Origin: Streptomyces sp. CB02959
Lineage (GTDB): Bacteria; Actinomycetota; Actinomycetes; Streptomycetales; Streptomycetaceae
Length of the DNA stretch: 64,000 nucleotides
Reading direction: 5' to 3'
Assembly: GCF_002803155.1 (NCBI RefSeq)
Contig: NZ_NNBP01000012.1
Coordinates: 62,001 to 126,000, forward strand
Below are positions 34,969-43,349 of the stretch, one piece after another. Below the pieces are notes generated by a model, which saw only the letters and a list, made by a program, of their open reading frames with translations, did not search any database and was not told where the DNA came from. Within the stretch, counting starts at the first letter, position 1; each line of letters begins with the position of its first letter. Made by a program: the position numbers and the translations under genes.

Positions 34969-36363
34969 TTACGCGGACTGTCCGGTCTTCTTCTTACGCA
35001 GGAAGAACACCGCGCCACCGCCGACCACGACGAGGGCGACCGCGACGCCCGCGATCACCGGGGTGGCGCTGCTGGAACCGGTCTCGGCCAGGTCGGTGCC
35101 GTGACCGCCGGTGGTGCTGCCGCCCGTGGTGCCGCCGGCCGAGGCCGGGCTGGGGTGCGAGGAGGGCTGACCGGCGGTCTTGCAGTCCAGGACGCCGGAG
35201 AAGGTCTTCTTGAAGCCGCCCGCGCCGGTGATCGTGATCTGGTACGGCTGGTCCTCGCCGACCGGAACGGTCACGGTCTTGGCCGTGCCCGGCGCGACCT
35301 CGTAGTCCTTGCCGGACAGCTGGAAGCGGAACGCCTCGTCGCCCTTGTTGGTCGCGGTGACGTCCACGCCGCCCTTGGAGCAGTTCTTCTCGGCGGTGAT
35401 CGCGGGGATCGCGCCCTGCTTCTTCCAGGAGACCGTGGCGGCCGCGGAGACCGTGGACTCGCTGGAGCCGGCCAGGATCTGGGTCTGGCTCTTGGCGTGC
35501 TCACCGATGCCGGTGAAGGCCCGGCCGACCGGGACCTTGGTCGCGGCCTGCGCGGTCAGCGAGGTGTTGCCGTCGGCGGTCCCCTTGGGGACGTCGAAGA
35601 ACAGCTGGGTGCCGTCGGCGGCGCTGGTGACCGGCTTGCCGTCCTTGCCCACGATCTTCACGCCGGCGGGCACGCCCGCCGCCGGGGAGATGGTGACGCT
35701 GTCGGCGTTGGTGTGCACGGTGACCGGGCCGATCTTGCTGCCGGACTTGCCCGAGACCGCCGGCGGGTCCAGGGTCAGCGACGCCTTGGGCTCGGAAACG
35801 CTCTGCGCGTTCTTCTCCAGGAAGTCGGCGAGCTTCTCGGCGGCCGGGTCGACCGCGTCCACCTTGACGTGGTCGGAGAAGCGCCAGATCGCGACCTGGG
35901 TGCCGGCCGCGGCGGTCTTCTCGGACAGCTGCCCGGCGCCGGCCTTGGCAGAGAGCGCCGCCAGGTCGTTCACCTGCGGGTAGGAGTTCTGCAGGATCCA
36001 GCGGATCTTGCCGGCGTCCGCGTTGTTGTGCAGCGACGAGGCGCTCCAGGGCACTTCCTGGTAACGGGCCTGCTGCTGCGTCGGGTTGTGGATGTCGATG
36101 CAGTACGTCTGCAGCGTGCCGCCGTTGTCGACCGACATCTCGAAGAGGCCGGCGCCGACGCGCTGGTCCCCTCCGTCTCCGTGCACCACGGCCTGATCGA
36201 AGGTCTTCAGGCCGCCGAGCGTCGCGGTGGCGCCCCCGTGCGACGTGGCCGGGTCGTCCGCCACGGCGGTCCCCGCGGTGGCTATCGTGCCCGCCGCGAT
36301 CAGGCCGGAGGCCACGACCGCGGCGGCAAGGCGGGCTGCGCCCCGCCCCTTCATCGAAAGCAT
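34969..36363 (-). CDS. TQXA-domain, LAETG-anchored cell-surface protein
   Basis: This 464-residue protein is exported and sortase-anchored. The signal peptide covers residues 1-35. The thioester (TQXA) domain follows, with Cys88 in TYCIDIHNP and TQVAIW (Gln156), the pair that forms an internal Cys-Gln thioester in related adhesins. Ig-like repeats span about 190-400. The LAETG sorting signal starts at residue 425, followed by a hydrophobic helix and an RKKK tail, the class E sortase pattern. AGAGGGGAAATC precedes the ATG at 36363. In other Gram-positives such domains bind amines or host proteins covalently; the role in a soil streptomycete is unknown. Confidence 0.92.
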   Translation of the reverse strand: MLSMKGRGAARLAAAVVASGLIAAGTIATAGTAVADDPATSHGGATATLGGLKTFDQAVVHGDGGDQRVGAGLFEMSVDNGGTLQTYCIDIHNPTQQQARYQEVPWSASSLHNNADAGKIRWILQNSYPQVNDLAALSAKAGAGQLSEKTAAAGTQVAIWRFSDHVKVDAVDPAAEKLADFLEKNAQSVSEPKASLTLDPPAVSGKSGSKIGPVTVHTNADSVTISPAAGVPAGVKIVGKDGKPVTSAADGTQLFFDVPKGTADGNTSLTAQAATKVPVGRAFTGIGEHAKSQTQILAGSSESTVSAAATVSWKKQGAIPAITAEKNCSKGGVDVTATNKGDEAFRFQLSGKDYEVAPGTAKTVTVPVGEDQPYQITITGAGGFKKTFSGVLDCKTAGQPSSHPSPASAGGTTGGSTTGGHGTDLAETGSSSATPVIAGVAVALVVVGGGAVFFLRKKKTGQSA

Positions 36364-36595
36364 GATTTCCCCTCTGGGCAAGGCGGTCGGCTGGAGAGGT
36401 CGCCTCACCGGAAAGATCCCAAGAACTCAGCGGCCGAACTGGTCAGCCTGGTCAGCCCCCGTGAGTACTCGTCGGATCTTATGGAGCGGGCGCATCAGGG
36501 TCCCCGGTAATAGCGTCCTATAAGCGATCCGAATCGCAATCGTTACCGAATACACGCACCCTGGGCTGACATTATCGACAAATCTCCGTACCTTT

Positions 36596-37138
36596 TCAGG
36601 GTACAGATGCCTTCTGGGGTGAATTGCCGGGCGGGCCCGCACGCCCCACCGGGGCAACCGTCCGGCGGTTCACCGGCCCTTCCATTACCACAGTCGTACT
36701 CGATTCAACTTTCTCCAACGGGACGCTCTCCACGTCCCGTTGCGTTCCGTCCGCCGCTTTCCGCGCTCTTGCCACCCGACGGAATGCGGACGTCCCGCGT
36801 GCGAGATCGTGCCCGATCGCCAGGGCGTCGACCTCTGCCGCGAACCAGCGCTGCCCCCCTTTCTCCGGCGGCTGTTCGCCCTCTCGGACCCTCAACCGCC
36901 CCTGCACGACGACCGGTTCACCAACCGCCACCGACGCGGCGACATTGTCGGCCAGCGCCCGCCAGGACCGGACGGTATAGAAACTCGTCTCCCCGTCGGC
37001 CCAACATTCCCGGGCCTTGTCCCACCGCCGCGAAGTCGCCGCCATCCGGAACCGCGCCACCGGCACCCCCGCCGCGGTCTCCCGATACTCCACCGCCGTG
37101 GCCACGTTCCCCACCAGCGTCACCATCGTGTCGTTCAT
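36596..37138 (-). CDS. ssbB: Single-stranded DNA-binding protein, SsbB type
   Basis: This 180-residue OB-fold protein binds single-stranded DNA as an oligomer. Conserved elements are TMVTLVGNVATAVEYRET, GVPVARFRMAATSRRW, SFYTVRSWRALADNV and GEPVVVQGRLRVRE. The C-terminal 60 residues are charged but lack the acidic DDLPF-like tip of the replicative SSB, which is the mark of the second Streptomyces paralogue. In S. coelicolor SsbB is reported to act in chromosome segregation during sporulation. GAGAGGGGACGGGG precedes the ATG. The leader carries six 13-bp repeats and two DnaA boxes further upstream. Confidence 0.9.
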   Translation of the reverse strand: MNDTMVTLVGNVATAVEYRETAAGVPVARFRMAATSRRWDKARECWADGETSFYTVRSWRALADNVAASVAVGEPVVVQGRLRVREGEQPPEKGGQRWFAAEVDALAIGHDLARGTSAFRRVARARKAADGTQRDVESVPLEKVESSTTVVMEGPVNRRTVAPVGRAGPPGNSPQKASVP

Positions 37139-37165
37139 GAAAGACCCCCCGTCCCCTCTCTATGA

Positions 37166-37243
37166 CGCCTCTTCAGTACGCCTCTTCAGTACGCCTCTTC
37201 CGTACGCGCCTTCCGTACGCGCCTGCCGTACGCGCCTGCCGTT
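37166..37243. repeat. Six tandem 13-bp repeats upstream of ssbB
   Basis: Units start at 37166, 37179, 37192, 37205, 37218 and 37231. The first two are ACGCCTCTTCAGT, the next drifts by one base, and the last two are ACGCGCCTGCCGT, so sequence changes gradually along the array. The array begins 28 bp upstream of the ssbB start, so it lies in its leader or promoter. Confidence 0.9.
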
Positions 37244-37338
37244 CAGTGCGTCTCTTCTTCTCTTCTTCCGTGGTGTGACGTCCCGCGTGCGCTGCGCCGA
37301 ATCCATGCTGCACGGATTCGGCACGGGCCGTGGCGGCC

Positions 37339-37363
37339 TGTGGACAAAGGGGCCTGTGGACAA
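37339..37363 (-). promoter_or_regulatory. Two perfect DnaA boxes (TTGTCCACA) 16 bp apart
   Basis: TGTGGACAA at 37339-37347 and 37355-37363 reads TTGTCCACA on the minus strand, the strong DnaA-box form in Streptomyces. The two boxes are in the same orientation within a 13-bp direct repeat. They lie about 200 bp upstream of ssbB and 67 bp downstream of the GTPase stop. Confidence 0.75.
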
Positions 37364-37429
37364 CTCCGTCACCCGGCGGGGACGGCGGCGGCGCCCCGCC
37401 TGCCGCCCCTCCGCAGGGCGCCGGTCACC

Positions 37430-39604
37430 TCATACGCCCGACGCCACCGCGTACCGCTCCCGCACCTCGCGGTACCGCAGCAGTTCGGCGGCCACCGGCT
37501 CCAGCACCCGCGCCCGGCCGCACCCGGCCGCCGCGCCCCGCAGCCGCCGCTCGGCCTCCTGCCCGTACCGTCGGGCCGGTCCACGGGCCGCCACCCCGCA
37601 CAGCCAGGTCAGTGACGGTCCGCCCACCGACCCCACGACCGCGGGCAGCAGCCCGGACAGCCACTCCGACGCCGCCACCACACCCGTCCCGGCACCCAAC
37701 AGCCACAGCACACCGACCACTTGCAGCACGAACAGCATCCCCTGCAACGAGGCCGCCACCGTCCACCACCGCGGCTTCACGTCCGGCCCCTGCCGCAACT
37801 CCTCCTCGGCCTCGGCCGCCACCGCGTCCAGCGCCTCCGGCAAGCCCGCGGCCCCCCGCGCCGCGGCCTCCCGTACCGCCTGCGCCCAGGGCACCGGCAG
37901 CCCCAGCGCGGCCTCGCCCGCCACGGCCCGGACCGCCTGCTCCACCACCGGCCGCGCCGCCGCCCGCCCGTCCTCGCCCCGCGCGGCGCCGGCCCCAGCG
38001 GCCGCGGAGGCAACCCGCCCGGCCTCCTCGCCCCCGGAACCGAGCCCGCCCGCACCGGTGCGTTCCATCCCCGTGGGCCCCGTCCCCGTGGGTCCCGTCC
38101 CGGTACGCGGTGCGCCGATCCGGACCGCACCCGCGCCCTTGCCGCCACCGCCGGCCGCCGCCATGCCCCGCCGTCGCGTTCTCCGGTCCTTCCGGCGGGC
38201 CCGCAGCCGCGACCACGGCGAACCACACGCCCGTTCCGCATACCGCAGCCAGTCCCGTTCCGCCGCCCGCCCGGTGGCCACCGCCCCCACCGCCTCGGCG
38301 AGCCGGTCGTCGAACTCCTCCCGGGCCCCCTCGGTCAGCCCCACCCGGCTCTCCGCGACGTACGCCGTCCGCAGTCGTTCCGCCGCGGTGTCCACATCCG
38401 CCGTCAGCCTGCGGTCCGCCGCGCCCCGTTCCGCGACGAACTGGCCCAGCGCCTCCCGCAGTTCCGCCACGCCCTCGCCGGTCGCGGCGGAGAGCGCCAG
38501 GACCGCCGCGCCCGGTTCCCCGTGCTCGCCCAGCGCCAGCCCGTCCTCGTCCAGCAGCCGGCGCAGATCGTCCACCACCTGGTCGGCGGCGTCGCCGGGC
38601 AGCCGGTCCACCTGGTTGAGCACCACGAAGGTGACCTCGGCGTAGCCCGCCAGCGGCCGCAGATACCGCTCGTGGAGCACCGCGTCCGCGTACTTCTCCG
38701 GGTCCACCACCCAGACCACCGCGTCCACCAACTGCAGCATCCGGTCGACCTGTTCGCGGTTGGCGGTGGCCGAGGAGTCGTGGTCGGGAAGGTCGAGCAG
38801 GACCAGCCCCGCCAGTTCGGGACTGCCCTGCGCAGGGGTGTACCGGCGGTGCACCGGCACGCCGAGCCGGCGCAGCAGCCCCTCCGCGCCCGGCCGGCCG
38901 CCCGACCAGACGCAGGCCACCGGCTCGCCGGTCGTCGGCCGGCGCGCCGCTACCTCCGAACGCGGCGCCCCTGCCAAGGCGTTGAAAAGCGAGGACTTCC
39001 CGCTCCCGGTGGCTCCCGCGAGGGCGACGACGGTGTGCTCGCCGGACAGCCGGTAACGCTCGTCGGCCGCCTCCAGCACCCGTCCGGCCTCCTCCAGCAC
39101 CTTCCCGTCCAGCCGGCTCCGGGACAGCGCGATCAGCTCCCGCAGCGCCTCCAGCCGGGGCCGCAGGCCCTGCTCGGCGGCCCGCCGCGCGCCGCCGGGC
39201 ACCCACTTGTAGCCGGGCCCGCAGTCCCCGACCTCCTCACCGCCCCCGACGCCGGCCCCGGCCGCGTGCCCGCGCCCACCGCCCGGCCCCTCCCCGGCAA
39301 CCGCACCCGCTCCCGTGCCCCGCCCCCCGCTCTGGCGCCGCCCACGGGACGCCTCACCCACACCGCAAGCCCCATCTGCCTGATTCATCCCAGCAACCCC
39401 GTCCACCTCGGACGCCGGCGGACCATCCGACCCGGCGCCAGATCCCTCGGGCCGCCCGCCATGCCTCGACTCCCGCTCCCTCGCCCGCCGAGCGATCACC
39501 CCGTCGTCCCACGCCCCGCCGTCCCCCGTCCCGTCACTCCACGCCACCGGACCGCCGTCCTGGCCGGCACCGGTCTCCGCCGGACGCTCCCCGGACTCCG
39601 TCAC
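37430..39604 (-). CDS. Dynamin-like/YfjP-type GTPase, second of a pair
   Basis: This 724-residue protein has a 130-residue low-complexity N-terminus rich in Gly, Ala and Glu. A GTPase domain follows, with P-loop GATGSGKSS at 197-205, the threonine of RRPTTGEP, DLPDHDS (G3) and NQVD (G4). A helical region and a second Gly/Ala-rich stretch come next. Two membrane helices lie near the C-terminus (about residues 610-630 and 640-660). The domain order resembles bacterial dynamin-like proteins, which work as tandem pairs in membrane remodelling. The start overlaps the stop of the upstream GTPase gene by 4 nt (ATGA). In Streptomyces, dynamin pairs act at sporulation septa; whether this pair does is not shown by sequence. 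Confidence 0.85.
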   Translation of the reverse strand: MTESGERPAETGAGQDGGPVAWSDGTGDGGAWDDGVIARRARERESRHGGRPEGSGAGSDGPPASEVDGVAGMNQADGACGVGEASRGRRQSGGRGTGAGAVAGEGPGGGRGHAAGAGVGGGEEVGDCGPGYKWVPGGARRAAEQGLRPRLEALRELIALSRSRLDGKVLEEAGRVLEAADERYRLSGEHTVVALAGATGSGKSSLFNALAGAPRSEVAARRPTTGEPVACVWSGGRPGAEGLLRRLGVPVHRRYTPAQGSPELAGLVLLDLPDHDSSATANREQVDRMLQLVDAVVWVVDPEKYADAVLHERYLRPLAGYAEVTFVVLNQVDRLPGDAADQVVDDLRRLLDEDGLALGEHGEPGAAVLALSAATGEGVAELREALGQFVAERGAADRRLTADVDTAAERLRTAYVAESRVGLTEGAREEFDDRLAEAVGAVATGRAAERDWLRYAERACGSPWSRLRARRKDRRTRRRGMAAAGGGGKGAGAVRIGAPRTGTGPTGTGPTGMERTGAGGLGSGGEEAGRVASAAAGAGAARGEDGRAAARPVVEQAVRAVAGEAALGLPVPWAQAVREAAARGAAGLPEALDAVAAEAEEELRQGPDVKPRWWTVAASLQGMLFVLQVVGVLWLLGAGTGVVAASEWLSGLLPAVVGSVGGPSLTWLCGVAARGPARRYGQEAERRLRGAAAGCGRARVLEPVAAELLRYREVRERYAVASGV

Positions 39605-41349
39605 CGCGTCACCGTCTCTCTCCCGTACCGGTCCGCCACCGGGCGTCCGCGTTCCCGCTCCGCCTCCCGCTCCGCCACCGAGCGCGTCCGGTGCCGCTCG
39701 CGCTGCACCACGGACACCGCCGCGATCAGTGCGGCCTGCTGGTCGGGCGGCACCGTCAGACGGTCCAGGGGGGCCAGGCGGCGCTCCCGTTCACCGTCGA
39801 GGGCGCGCGCCAGGTACGTGGTCAGCAGTCGGGCGCCCTGGTCACACAGCCGCAGCGCGCTCTGTGCGCCCAGCAGGTCGGCGAGGTTCTCCCCCGCCGT
39901 ACGGGCCCGGCGGCCGCCCAGCAGCGCGGTCGCCAGCAAGGCCGCCGGTTCCTCGGCGTCGACCGGGTCGCCCCGTTCAGCGGCCTGGCCGCCGCGTGCC
40001 TCCCGGGTCTCCTCCTCGGCCAGTTCCTCCAGGCAGCGCCGCCATCGCCGGACGATCACGCCGATCCGCCCGGCGGCTCCCGCGGCCCCGTCCATGGCGG
40101 TCAGCGCCGCCTCGGCCGCCGCGGGGTCCCGCCGCCAGGCGCCCGCGGCCCGCTCGTCGGCCTCCTCGACGGCGCAGACCAGCAGTGCGGTGAGCCCTTG
40201 GGCCAGCGCGTCCAGCAGTTCGTCGGCGCGACCGCCGAGCCCGTGCGCGTGCCAGTGGGCGCGGGCGTCGCCGGCCAGCACCTCACCTGCCGCGACCTCG
40301 CGCCGTACCCGCTCGGCGGCCGCCTCGTACGCCTCCTCGACCCGGCCGGCCAGCCGTAGCGCCGCGGCGTGCTGTGCGGCGGCGGCCCCGGCCAGCGCGG
40401 GCAGCCGGCTGCGCAGCGAGGCGATCACCCCCGAAGCGGTCCGGTCCGCAGCGGCACTACGGGCGACGGGGTCCTGGGCGTGCCGTTCCAGCCACTCCCG
40501 CAGACCGGCGACCGCCGTCGCGGGCAGCAGTCCGCGGCCCCCGCCCGCGGACTCGGGCAGCTCGGGAATGGTGAACCGGGGAACGTGTCCGAGCCCGGCC
40601 CGCAGCAGGAGCTCCGCGTACCGCGCGGAGATCTCGGCGGCGATCTGGTGCGGCACCCGGTCCAGCACGGTGACCAGCGTGACGTCGTACTCCTTGGCGG
40701 TGCGCAGCAGATGCCAGGGCACCGCGTCGGCGTACCGGGCCGCCGTGGTGACCAGCACCCAGACGTCGGCCGCGCAGATCAACTCGGCGGCCAGTTCGCG
40801 GTTGCCGGCCACCAGCGAGTCGATGTCCGGGGCGTCCAGCAGCGCCAGCCCGCTGGGCAGCGCGGCGTCCGTCTCGATCCGCACCGTCGGCGCCTCCGGC
40901 TCACCGGCCGCCCGGCCGTGCCCTTTCTCCTCTCCCTCGTTGCGTTCGCCTCCCTCGCCGCCGTCCTGCTCCGGCACCCACACCCGGGTGAGCCCCGGCA
41001 GCACCCGCTGTCCGGCGAACCAGCGGTGGTCGTCGGGGTGGCAGACCAGCACCGGCGTACGCGTCGTGGGCCGCAGCACCCCGGCCTCCGAGACGCGCCG
41101 CCCCACCAGCGAATTGACGAGAGTGGACTTGCCCGCCCCCGTGGAACCTCCGACGACCGCGAGCAGGGGTGCCTTAGGGGCGCGCAGGCGGGGCATCACA
41201 TAGTCGTCCAGCTGGGAGAGCAGCTCGGCCCGGTTGAGCCGGGCGCGGGCGGCGCCCCCGAGCGGCAGGGGAAATCGTGCGGCGTCGACACGGTCACGCA
41301 GAACGGACAGTGCGTCGATCAGCCGGGGTCCTACGTCCAAGGTCGCCAC
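39601..41349 (-). CDS. Dynamin-like/YfjP-type GTPase, first of a pair
   Basis: This 582-residue GTPase has P-loop GSTGAGKST at 68-76, TTRTPVLV as switch I, DAPDID as G3 and VLDRV at the G4 position, which is less canonical than N/TKxD. The remaining 350 residues are helical, Ala/Arg/Glu-rich and without a clear membrane helix, in contrast to its partner. I used the GTG at 41349, which gives MATLDVGPRLIDAL; there is no ribosome site, so leaderless translation or a start at 41421 remains possible. It overlaps its partner gene by 4 nt. Confidence 0.82.
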   Translation of the reverse strand: MATLDVGPRLIDALSVLRDRVDAARFPLPLGGAARARLNRAELLSQLDDYVMPRLRAPKAPLLAVVGGSTGAGKSTLVNSLVGRRVSEAGVLRPTTRTPVLVCHPDDHRWFAGQRVLPGLTRVWVPEQDGGEGGERNEGEEKGHGRAAGEPEAPTVRIETDAALPSGLALLDAPDIDSLVAGNRELAAELICAADVWVLVTTAARYADAVPWHLLRTAKEYDVTLVTVLDRVPHQIAAEISARYAELLLRAGLGHVPRFTIPELPESAGGGRGLLPATAVAGLREWLERHAQDPVARSAAADRTASGVIASLRSRLPALAGAAAAQHAAALRLAGRVEEAYEAAAERVRREVAAGEVLAGDARAHWHAHGLGGRADELLDALAQGLTALLVCAVEEADERAAGAWRRDPAAAEAALTAMDGAAGAAGRIGVIVRRWRRCLEELAEEETREARGGQAAERGDPVDAEEPAALLATALLGGRRARTAGENLADLLGAQSALRLCDQGARLLTTYLARALDGERERRLAPLDRLTVPPDQQAALIAAVSVVQRERHRTRSVAEREAERERGRPVADRYGRETVTR

Positions 41350-41652
41350 ATGTGCAGAATGCCCAATTTTGTTAGGTTTTTGAAGCGTATAACCCCTTGT
41401 GTGCGCCGCAAGAATCTCCACGGAACGCGATAGGTGGCATATGGGATTTTCTTAACACTTCAGACGCAGGCATAACGAGTGCACAACACCCGCCGCGCGA
41501 GACGGCAAAAGCCGTGCAGGATTCGTACCTGCCTGCGATTATCGGGATCGCTTCACCGAACCTCCACAACGTGCCACGGAGGTGAAGCAACCGGGACGAG
41601 CCACCCGGACCTCTATCCTGGTCCGCGGTTCGTGATCCACGCCCACCACCCG
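41350..41652. other. Divergent gap between GTPase pair and tRNA-Arg
   Basis: This 303-bp stretch is AT-richer at 41350-41480 (GTPase promoter side). It holds small hairpins, ACGGC-AAAA-GCCGT (41502-41515) and GCAGG-7 nt-CCTGC just after. TATCCT near 41612 is a candidate tRNA promoter -10. Short frames here lack ribosome sites. Confidence 0.4.
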
Positions 41653-41728
41653 GCCCCCGTAGCTCAGTGGATAGAGCAGGTGCCTTCTAAGCACTTGGCC
41701 GCAGGTTCGAGTCCTGCCGGGGGCGCCA
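41653..41728 (+). tRNA. tRNA-Arg (anticodon UCU), CCA encoded
   Basis: The acceptor stem GCCCCCG/CGGGGGC, the D arm (GCTC...GAGC), the anticodon loop CTTCTAA with TCT, the T arm (GCAGG TTCGAGT CCTGC) and an encoded CCA are all visible. UCU reads AGA, a rare arginine codon in this genome. tRNA 3' ends are common integration sites, but no integrase follows here. Confidence 0.97.
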
Positions 41729-41732
41729 GACC

Positions 41733-41759
41733 AGACCCTCCCCTTGGGAGGGTCTTTTT
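41733..41759 (+). terminator. Rho-independent terminator of the tRNA gene
   Basis: AGACCCTCCC and GGGAGGGTCT form a 10-bp stem with a 3-nt loop, followed by a T run. It is one of the few canonical U-tract terminators in the window. Confidence 0.95.
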
Positions 41760-41820
41760 GCTGGTCGGAGCGCGGGGACGGGCCGCGTGGTGAAGCTTCC
41801 CGGCGTCCGGAGCGGTTCGG

Positions 41821-43236
41821 TTAGTGGTGGGGCTGTTCCGGGGTGGTGGTGGCGATCAGGGACGGGTAGTCGTCGAGGGATATGTCGGCCGAGATTTCGT
41901 GGCCTTCTTGGAGCATGGCGGTGAGGGTGGCCGGGTCGTTGAGGGCGGCGTTGCGGGCGGTTATCGCCTCTTGGGTGAGGGGGGCCAGGAATTCTCCGGC
42001 GGCGCGGCCGCCTTCCTGGCAGCGGGTGACGTACGGGCGCAGTTTCTCTTCGTAGCGGGCGAAGGCCTGGCGGTGGTCGCCGGCCGCGGTGGCCAGTTCA
42101 CCGGCGAGGACGTAGGCGCCGACGACCGCAGAGCCCGTGCCCATGCCGCCGACGGTGGCGCCGTAGGCGGCGTCGCCGAGGAGGGCTATCCGGCCCGTCG
42201 ACCATGTCGGTACGTCGACGCGGCTGATGGAGTCGAAGTAGAGGTCGTCGGCGTCCCAGACAGTCCCGATCAGTTCCGTGGTGCGCCAGCCGGCGCCCTC
42301 GTACGCCTGGGTGAGGGCCTTTCGCTGGGCCTGCGGGTCACGGCGGTCGTGGCCCAGTCGCTCGGACGCGAAGACGCAGAAGGTCTCGCCTCTGTAGCTG
42401 GGGGCGTCGGCCCGGCGGGGGACGCGGCCGACCGTCGCCAACCTGCCTGGCTCGTTGTAGCCGACGGCGCGGGCCGCGAGGTCCGGGGCGGCCGTTGGCG
42501 GGAGGTCCCAGCCGGCGACGTAGTAGCCGAGGTGGCTGACGAACTGCTCTTCGGGGCCGAAGGCGAGGCGGCGCACGGTGGAGTGCAGGCCGTCGGCGCC
42601 GATGACCAGGTCGAAGGTGCGGGGTGCGGCGCGCTCGAAGGTGACGTGGACTCCGTCGGCGGATTCGGTGAGGGAGGTGAGGGAGTCGCCGAAGAGGTAT
42701 TCGGTGGAGGGAGGGGAGGAAGAGGAGGGGGGAGGGGAGGAAGGGGCTTGGGAGGTGGGGTGGGTGTGGTTGTAGAGGACTCGGGAGAGTTCCGAGCGGA
42801 GGATCTCGATGTCGCCGCCTGCGAACTCGGGGGGCATGGAGGCTACTTGCTCCCCTCGGGCGTCGATGAAGGCCATCGGGCTGCCGGCGGTGCGGCGCTG
42901 TCTGATCCTGCCGAGGACGTCCATCCGCTGGAGCACCGTCAGGTGCGCCGCACCGCGGAAGTCGACCGCGAAGCCGCCGCCGCGGAGGGTCGGCGCCACC
43001 TCGACGACGGTGGGGTGGAAGCCGTAGCGCGCGAGCCAGTAGGCGAGGGCCGGGCCGGCGATGCTGGCGCCGGAGATCAGGACCGTGCGGGGCCGGGTGG
43101 GCCTGGGCGGCGCGGCAGTCGCGCCGGTCACGCCGGTCGTGGCGGTCACGCCGGTCGTGGCGGTCACGCCGGTCGTGGCGGTCGTTGCGGTGGTCGTCGG
43201 CGCGGCCGGCGTCGTCGTCTTTGCATCGTGCGCCAT
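41821..43236 (-). CDS. FAD-dependent aromatic-type monooxygenase
   Basis: This 471-residue flavoprotein of the PheA/TetX-like class probably hydroxylates a small aromatic or polyketide using NAD(P)H. After a low-complexity N-terminus, the FAD motif is LISGASIAGPALAYWLARYG at about residue 50, the middle motif is VIGADGLHSTVRR, and the ribityl motif is GRIALLGDAAYGATVGGMG. Residues 1-45 contain ATTGVT repeats from an 18-bp DNA repeat; the ribosome site GGGGGAG supports the start at 43236, so the repeats are translated. A Ser/Pro-rich insert sits at about residues 162-178. It is divergent from a TetR gene, the usual arrangement for inducible detoxification. Confidence 0.9.
   Translation of the reverse strand: MAHDAKTTTPAAPTTTATTATTGVTATTGVTATTGVTGATAAPPRPTRPRTVLISGASIAGPALAYWLARYGFHPTVVEVAPTLRGGGFAVDFRGAAHLTVLQRMDVLGRIRQRRTAGSPMAFIDARGEQVASMPPEFAGGDIEILRSELSRVLYNHTHPTSQAPSSPPPSSSSPPSTEYLFGDSLTSLTESADGVHVTFERAAPRTFDLVIGADGLHSTVRRLAFGPEEQFVSHLGYYVAGWDLPPTAAPDLAARAVGYNEPGRLATVGRVPRRADAPSYRGETFCVFASERLGHDRRDPQAQRKALTQAYEGAGWRTTELIGTVWDADDLYFDSISRVDVPTWSTGRIALLGDAAYGATVGGMGTGSAVVGAYVLAGELATAAGDHRQAFARYEEKLRPYVTRCQEGGRAAGEFLAPLTQEAITARNAALNDPATLTAMLQEGHEISADISLDDYPSLIATTTPEQPHH
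43129..43182 (-). repeat. Three exact 18-bp tandem repeats in the monooxygenase 5' end
   Basis: CACGCCGGTCGTGGCGGT occurs three times without change at 43129, 43147 and 43165, flanked by degenerate copies. The unit is a multiple of three and encodes the repeated ATTGVT at the N-terminus. Confidence 0.9.
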
Positions 43237-43292
43237 TGGACGCTCCCCCTGTGTCGGTCTGGTGTGGTGCGGTACGGCGTGGTGATGGAGTA

Positions 43293-43334
43293 ACTGTATC
43301 CAGTGGACGCAGATATGTATACCGGTGGACGCAG
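43293..43334. promoter_or_regulatory. Paired operator candidates between monooxygenase and TetR genes
   Basis: TGTATCCAGTGGACGCAG (43295-43312) recurs as TGTATACCGGTGGACGCAG (43316-43334), 21 bp apart. Each is a weak palindrome (TGTATCC against GGACGCA), and ACTG-TATC-CAGT lies at 43293-43304. They fall 15-57 bp before the tetR start and would cover promoters for both divergent genes. Confidence 0.65.
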
Positions 43335-43349
43335 TTTTAGGATGCGGGG

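Noticed and set aside
37166..37243. Short repeat array as a CRISPR
   Set aside because: Units are contiguous 13-mers without spacers, and no cas genes are present.
41653..41820. tRNA-linked integration site
   Set aside because: No integrase, no direct repeat of the tRNA 3' end and no mobile genes were found nearby.
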